Shown here: positions 61,327 to 64,000 of the stretch, in pieces
Layout of the letters: every line of letters starts with the position of its first letter
Position numbering within the stretch: position 1 is the first letter of the stretch
DNA from: an uncultured Paracoccaceae bacterium
GTDB taxonomy: Bacteria > Pseudomonadota > Alphaproteobacteria > Rhodobacterales > Rhodobacteraceae
Length of the DNA: 64,000 nucleotides
Assembly: GCA_937983405.1 (NCBI GenBank)
Contig: CALJZN010000046.1
Location: 1-64,000 of the forward strand
Direction: 5' to 3'
Notes under the pieces: model-generated
The model's input: the letters and a program-made list of their open reading frames with translations, nothing else
The model's database searches: none
What the model was told of the DNA's origin: nothing
Translations under genes and position numbers: made by a program

Positions 61327-64000
61327 AGGACTTCGTCATCCCCGACCGCCGCGACATGGGCACGCCCGAGGTGCGCGGCGGCCCCCCCGTCACGCTCAGC
61401 ATCGACGGCTTTTCCGTCACCGTCCCCGAGGGCACCAGCATCCTGCGCGCCGCGGCCGAGGCGGGCATTCCGATCCCGAAGCTCTGCGCCACCGACAGCC
61501 TGGCCGCCTTCGGCTCCTGCCGGCTCTGCCTGGTCGAGGTCGAGGGGCGGGCGGGCACGCCGGCCTCCTGCACCACGCCGGTCGCCCCCGGCATGGTCGT
61601 GCGCACCCAGACCGAGCGGCTGAAGCGGCTGCGCCGGGGGGTGATGGAGCTCTACATCTCCGACCACCCGCTCGACTGCCTGACCTGCGCGGCCAACGGC
61701 GACTGCGAGCTGCAGGACATGGCCGGCGCCGTGGGCCTGCGCGAGGTGCGCTTCGAGGCCGGCGCCAACCACTTCGCCCGCCGCACCGCCGAGGGGCCCA
61801 ACCCCCGTTGGCGGCCCAGGGACGACAGCAACCCCTATTTCGTCTACGACCCGTCGAAATGCATCGTCTGCTCGCGCTGCGTGCGCGCCTGCGAAGAGGT
61901 GCAGGGCACCTTCGCGCTGACCATCGCGGGCCGCGGCTGGGATAGCCGCGTGTCGCCGGGGATGGACGAGACCTTCTTCGGCTCGGAGTGCGTCAGCTGC
62001 GGCGCCTGCGTGCAGGCCTGCCCGACCGCGACGCTGATCGAGACATCGGTGATCGCCATCGGCACCCCCGACCGCGTGGTCAAGACCACCTGCGCCTACT
62101 GCGGCGTGGGCTGTTCGTTCGATGCCGAACTGCGCGGCGACGAGCTGGTGCGCATGGTCCCCTCGAAGGAGGGCAAGGCCAACCGCGGCCATTCCTGCGT
62201 CAAGGGCCGCTTCGCCTGGGGCTATGCCACCCACCGCGAGCGCATCCTGAAGCCGATGATCCGCGCACGCATCACCGACCCCTGGCGCGAGGTGTCCTGG
62301 GACGAGGCCATCGCCCACACCGCCCGCCGCTTCCGCGAGATCCAGGCGGCGCATGGCGCGGGGGCCATCGGCGGCATCACCTCGTCGCGCTGCACCAACG
62401 AGGAAACCTATCTGGTCCAGAAGCTGATCCGCGGCGTCTTCGGCAACAACAACGTCGATACCTGCGCCCGGGTCTGCCATTCGCCCACCGGCTACGGGCT
62501 CAAGCAGACCTTCGGCACCTCGGCCGGCACGCAGGATTTCGATTCGGTCGAGCAGGCCGACGTGGTGGTGATCATCGGCGCCAACCCGACCGACGGGCAC
62601 CCCGTCTTTGCCGCGCGCCTCAAGAAACGCCTGCGCGGGGGGGCGCGCCTGATCGTCATCGACCCCCGCCGCATCGACCTTGTGCGCACGCCGCATGTGC
62701 AGGCAGCGCATCACCTCGCCCTGCGCCCGGGCACCAATGTGGCGGTGCTGACCGCCATGGCGCATGTGATCGTGACCGAAGGGCTGTTCGACGAGGGCTT
62801 CATCCGCACCCGCTGCGACACGGCGGCCTTCGACGACTATGCCGAATTCGTCGCCGACCCGCGCCATGCCCCCGAGGCGACCGAGGCGCTGACCGGCGTG
62901 CCCGCGGCCGACCTGCGCGCCGCCGCGCGGCTTTACGCCACGGGCGGCAACGGCGCGATCTATTACGGCCTCGGCGTGACCGAACATTCCCAGGGTTCGA
63001 CCACGGTGATGGCGATCGCCAACCTCGCGATGCTGACGGGCAACATCGGCCGGCCGGGCGTGGGGGTGAACCCGCTGCGCGGGCAGAACAACGTGCAGGG
63101 CGCCTGCGACATGGGCTCGTTCCCGCACGAGCTGCCAGGCTACCGCCACATCTCGGACGACGCCGCGCGCGCGGTCTACGAATCGCTCTGGGGTGTGCCG
63201 ATCAGCCCCGAGCCGGGCCTGCGCATCCCCAACATGCTCGATGCCGCCGCCGCGGGCAGCTTCCGCGGCATCTACATCCAGGGCGAGGACATCCTGCAGT
63301 CCGACCCCGACACCGCCCATGTCGCCGCGGGCCTTCGGGCGATGGACTGCGTCGTCGTCCACGACCTGTTCCTGAACGAGACCGCCAGCTACGCCCATGT
63401 GTTCCTGCCCGGCTCGACCTTCCTCGAGAAGGACGGCACCTTCACCAACGCCGAGCGGCGCATCAACCGCGTCCGGCGGGTGATGGCGCCGAGGAACGGG
63501 CTGGCCGACTGGGAGGTGACGCTGCGGCTGGCGCAGGCGATGGGGGCCGACTGGTCCTATGCCCACCCTTCCGAGATCATGGCCGAGATCGCGGCCACCA
63601 CACCCTCCTTCGCCGGCGTCTCCTATGAGCTGCTCGACCGCCTGGGGTCGGTGCAGTGGCCCTGCACCGCGGCCGCGCCCGCGGGCACCCCGGTGATGCA
63701 CATCGACGGCTTCGTGCGCGGCAAGGGCCGGTTCATCCGCACCGAATATGTGCCGACCGACGAGCGCACCGGGCCGCGCTTTCCGCTCCTGCTCACCACC
63801 GGGCGGATCCTGACGCAGTACAACGTCGGCGCCCAGACCCGGCGGACCGAGAACCGCCGCTGGCACGACGAGGACGTGCTGGAGATCCACCCCCACGACG
63901 CCGAGACCCGCGGCATCCACGACGGCGACTGGGTGCGCCTGGCCTCGCGCAAGGGGGCGATCAGCCTGCGCGCGCGGCTGACCGACCGCGTGGCGCCGGG
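61323..64000 (+). CDS. fdsA: Formate dehydrogenase alpha subunit (partial, runs off the window)
   Basis: Read directly from sequence, because the ORF track omits it (no stop in window). ATG at 61323; 2Fe-2S and 4Fe-4S motifs (SKCIVCSRCVRACEEVQG, ECVSCGACVQACPTATL); molybdopterin active-site NVDTCARVCHSPTGYGLKQTFG. Confidence 0.93.
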   Translation, partial: MKDFVIPDRRDMGTPEVRGGPPVTLSIDGFSVTVPEGTSILRAAAEAGIPIPKLCATDSLAAFGSCRLCLVEVEGRAGTPASCTTPVAPGMVVRTQTERLKRLRRGVMELYISDHPLDCLTCAANGDCELQDMAGAVGLREVRFEAGANHFARRTAEGPNPRWRPRDDSNPYFVYDPSKCIVCSRCVRACEEVQGTFALTIAGRGWDSRVSPGMDETFFGSECVSCGACVQACPTATLIETSVIAIGTPDRVVKTTCAYCGVGCSFDAELRGDELVRMVPSKEGKANRGHSCVKGRFAWGYATHRERILKPMIRARITDPWREVSWDEAIAHTARRFREIQAAHGAGAIGGITSSRCTNEETYLVQKLIRGVFGNNNVDTCARVCHSPTGYGLKQTFGTSAGTQDFDSVEQADVVVIIGANPTDGHPVFAARLKKRLRGGARLIVIDPRRIDLVRTPHVQAAHHLALRPGTNVAVLTAMAHVIVTEGLFDEGFIRTRCDTAAFDDYAEFVADPRHAPEATEALTGVPAADLRAAARLYATGGNGAIYYGLGVTEHSQGSTTVMAIANLAMLTGNIGRPGVGVNPLRGQNNVQGACDMGSFPHELPGYRHISDDAARAVYESLWGVPISPEPGLRIPNMLDAAAAGSFRGIYIQGEDILQSDPDTAHVAAGLRAMDCVVVHDLFLNETASYAHVFLPGSTFLEKDGTFTNAERRINRVRRVMAPRNGLADWEVTLRLAQAMGADWSYAHPSEIMAEIAATTPSFAGVSYELLDRLGSVQWPCTAAAPAGTPVMHIDGFVRGKGRFIRTEYVPTDERTGPRFPLLLTTGRILTQYNVGAQTRRTENRRWHDEDVLEIHPHDAETRGIHDGDWVRLASRKGAISLRARLTDRVAP

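Noticed and set aside
62440-62520. Selenocysteine in formate dehydrogenase
   Set aside because: The active-site codon is an ordinary Cys (CARVCHSPTGYG) and there is no in-frame TGA.

Overview
High-GC alphaproteobacterial chromosome segment, most like Rhodobacteraceae/Paracoccaceae by gene content. It is gene-dense and mostly housekeeping: aspS, dapF, mtaB, hrpB, argF, argD, folE2, metZ, uvrC, pgsA-moaD-moaE, rpmB, meaB, cfa, pmbA, and an fdsGBA formate dehydrogenase operon that runs off the right edge. Two tRNA genes are present, Thr(TGT) and Lys(TTT). No CRISPR array, prophage or transposase was seen. The most notable observations are: (1) a BglII-like restriction endonuclease and a convergent MT-A70 methyltransferase next to aspS, each broken by a frameshift; (2) two further decayed genes (a Gfo/Idh/MocA oxidoreductase and a 3-hydroxyacyl-CoA dehydrogenase) that have lost both reading frame and catalytic residues, one carrying a 16-bp tandem triplication; (3) a 14-bp tandem repeat abutting the ribosome-binding site of a class II aldolase, in the same intergenic region as a long-range inverted repeat in the metZ leader; (4) an ICE/Irr-like box just upstream of an mbfA-type ferritin-VIT gene; (5) a LolD-FtsX-AttH module and an SPFH/zinc-ribbon pair, both poorly understood; (6) an AT-rich island upstream of uvrC with a perfect DnaA box. 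No clearly new multi-gene system could be demonstrated from sequence alone. All family calls come from reading protein motifs, not from searches.
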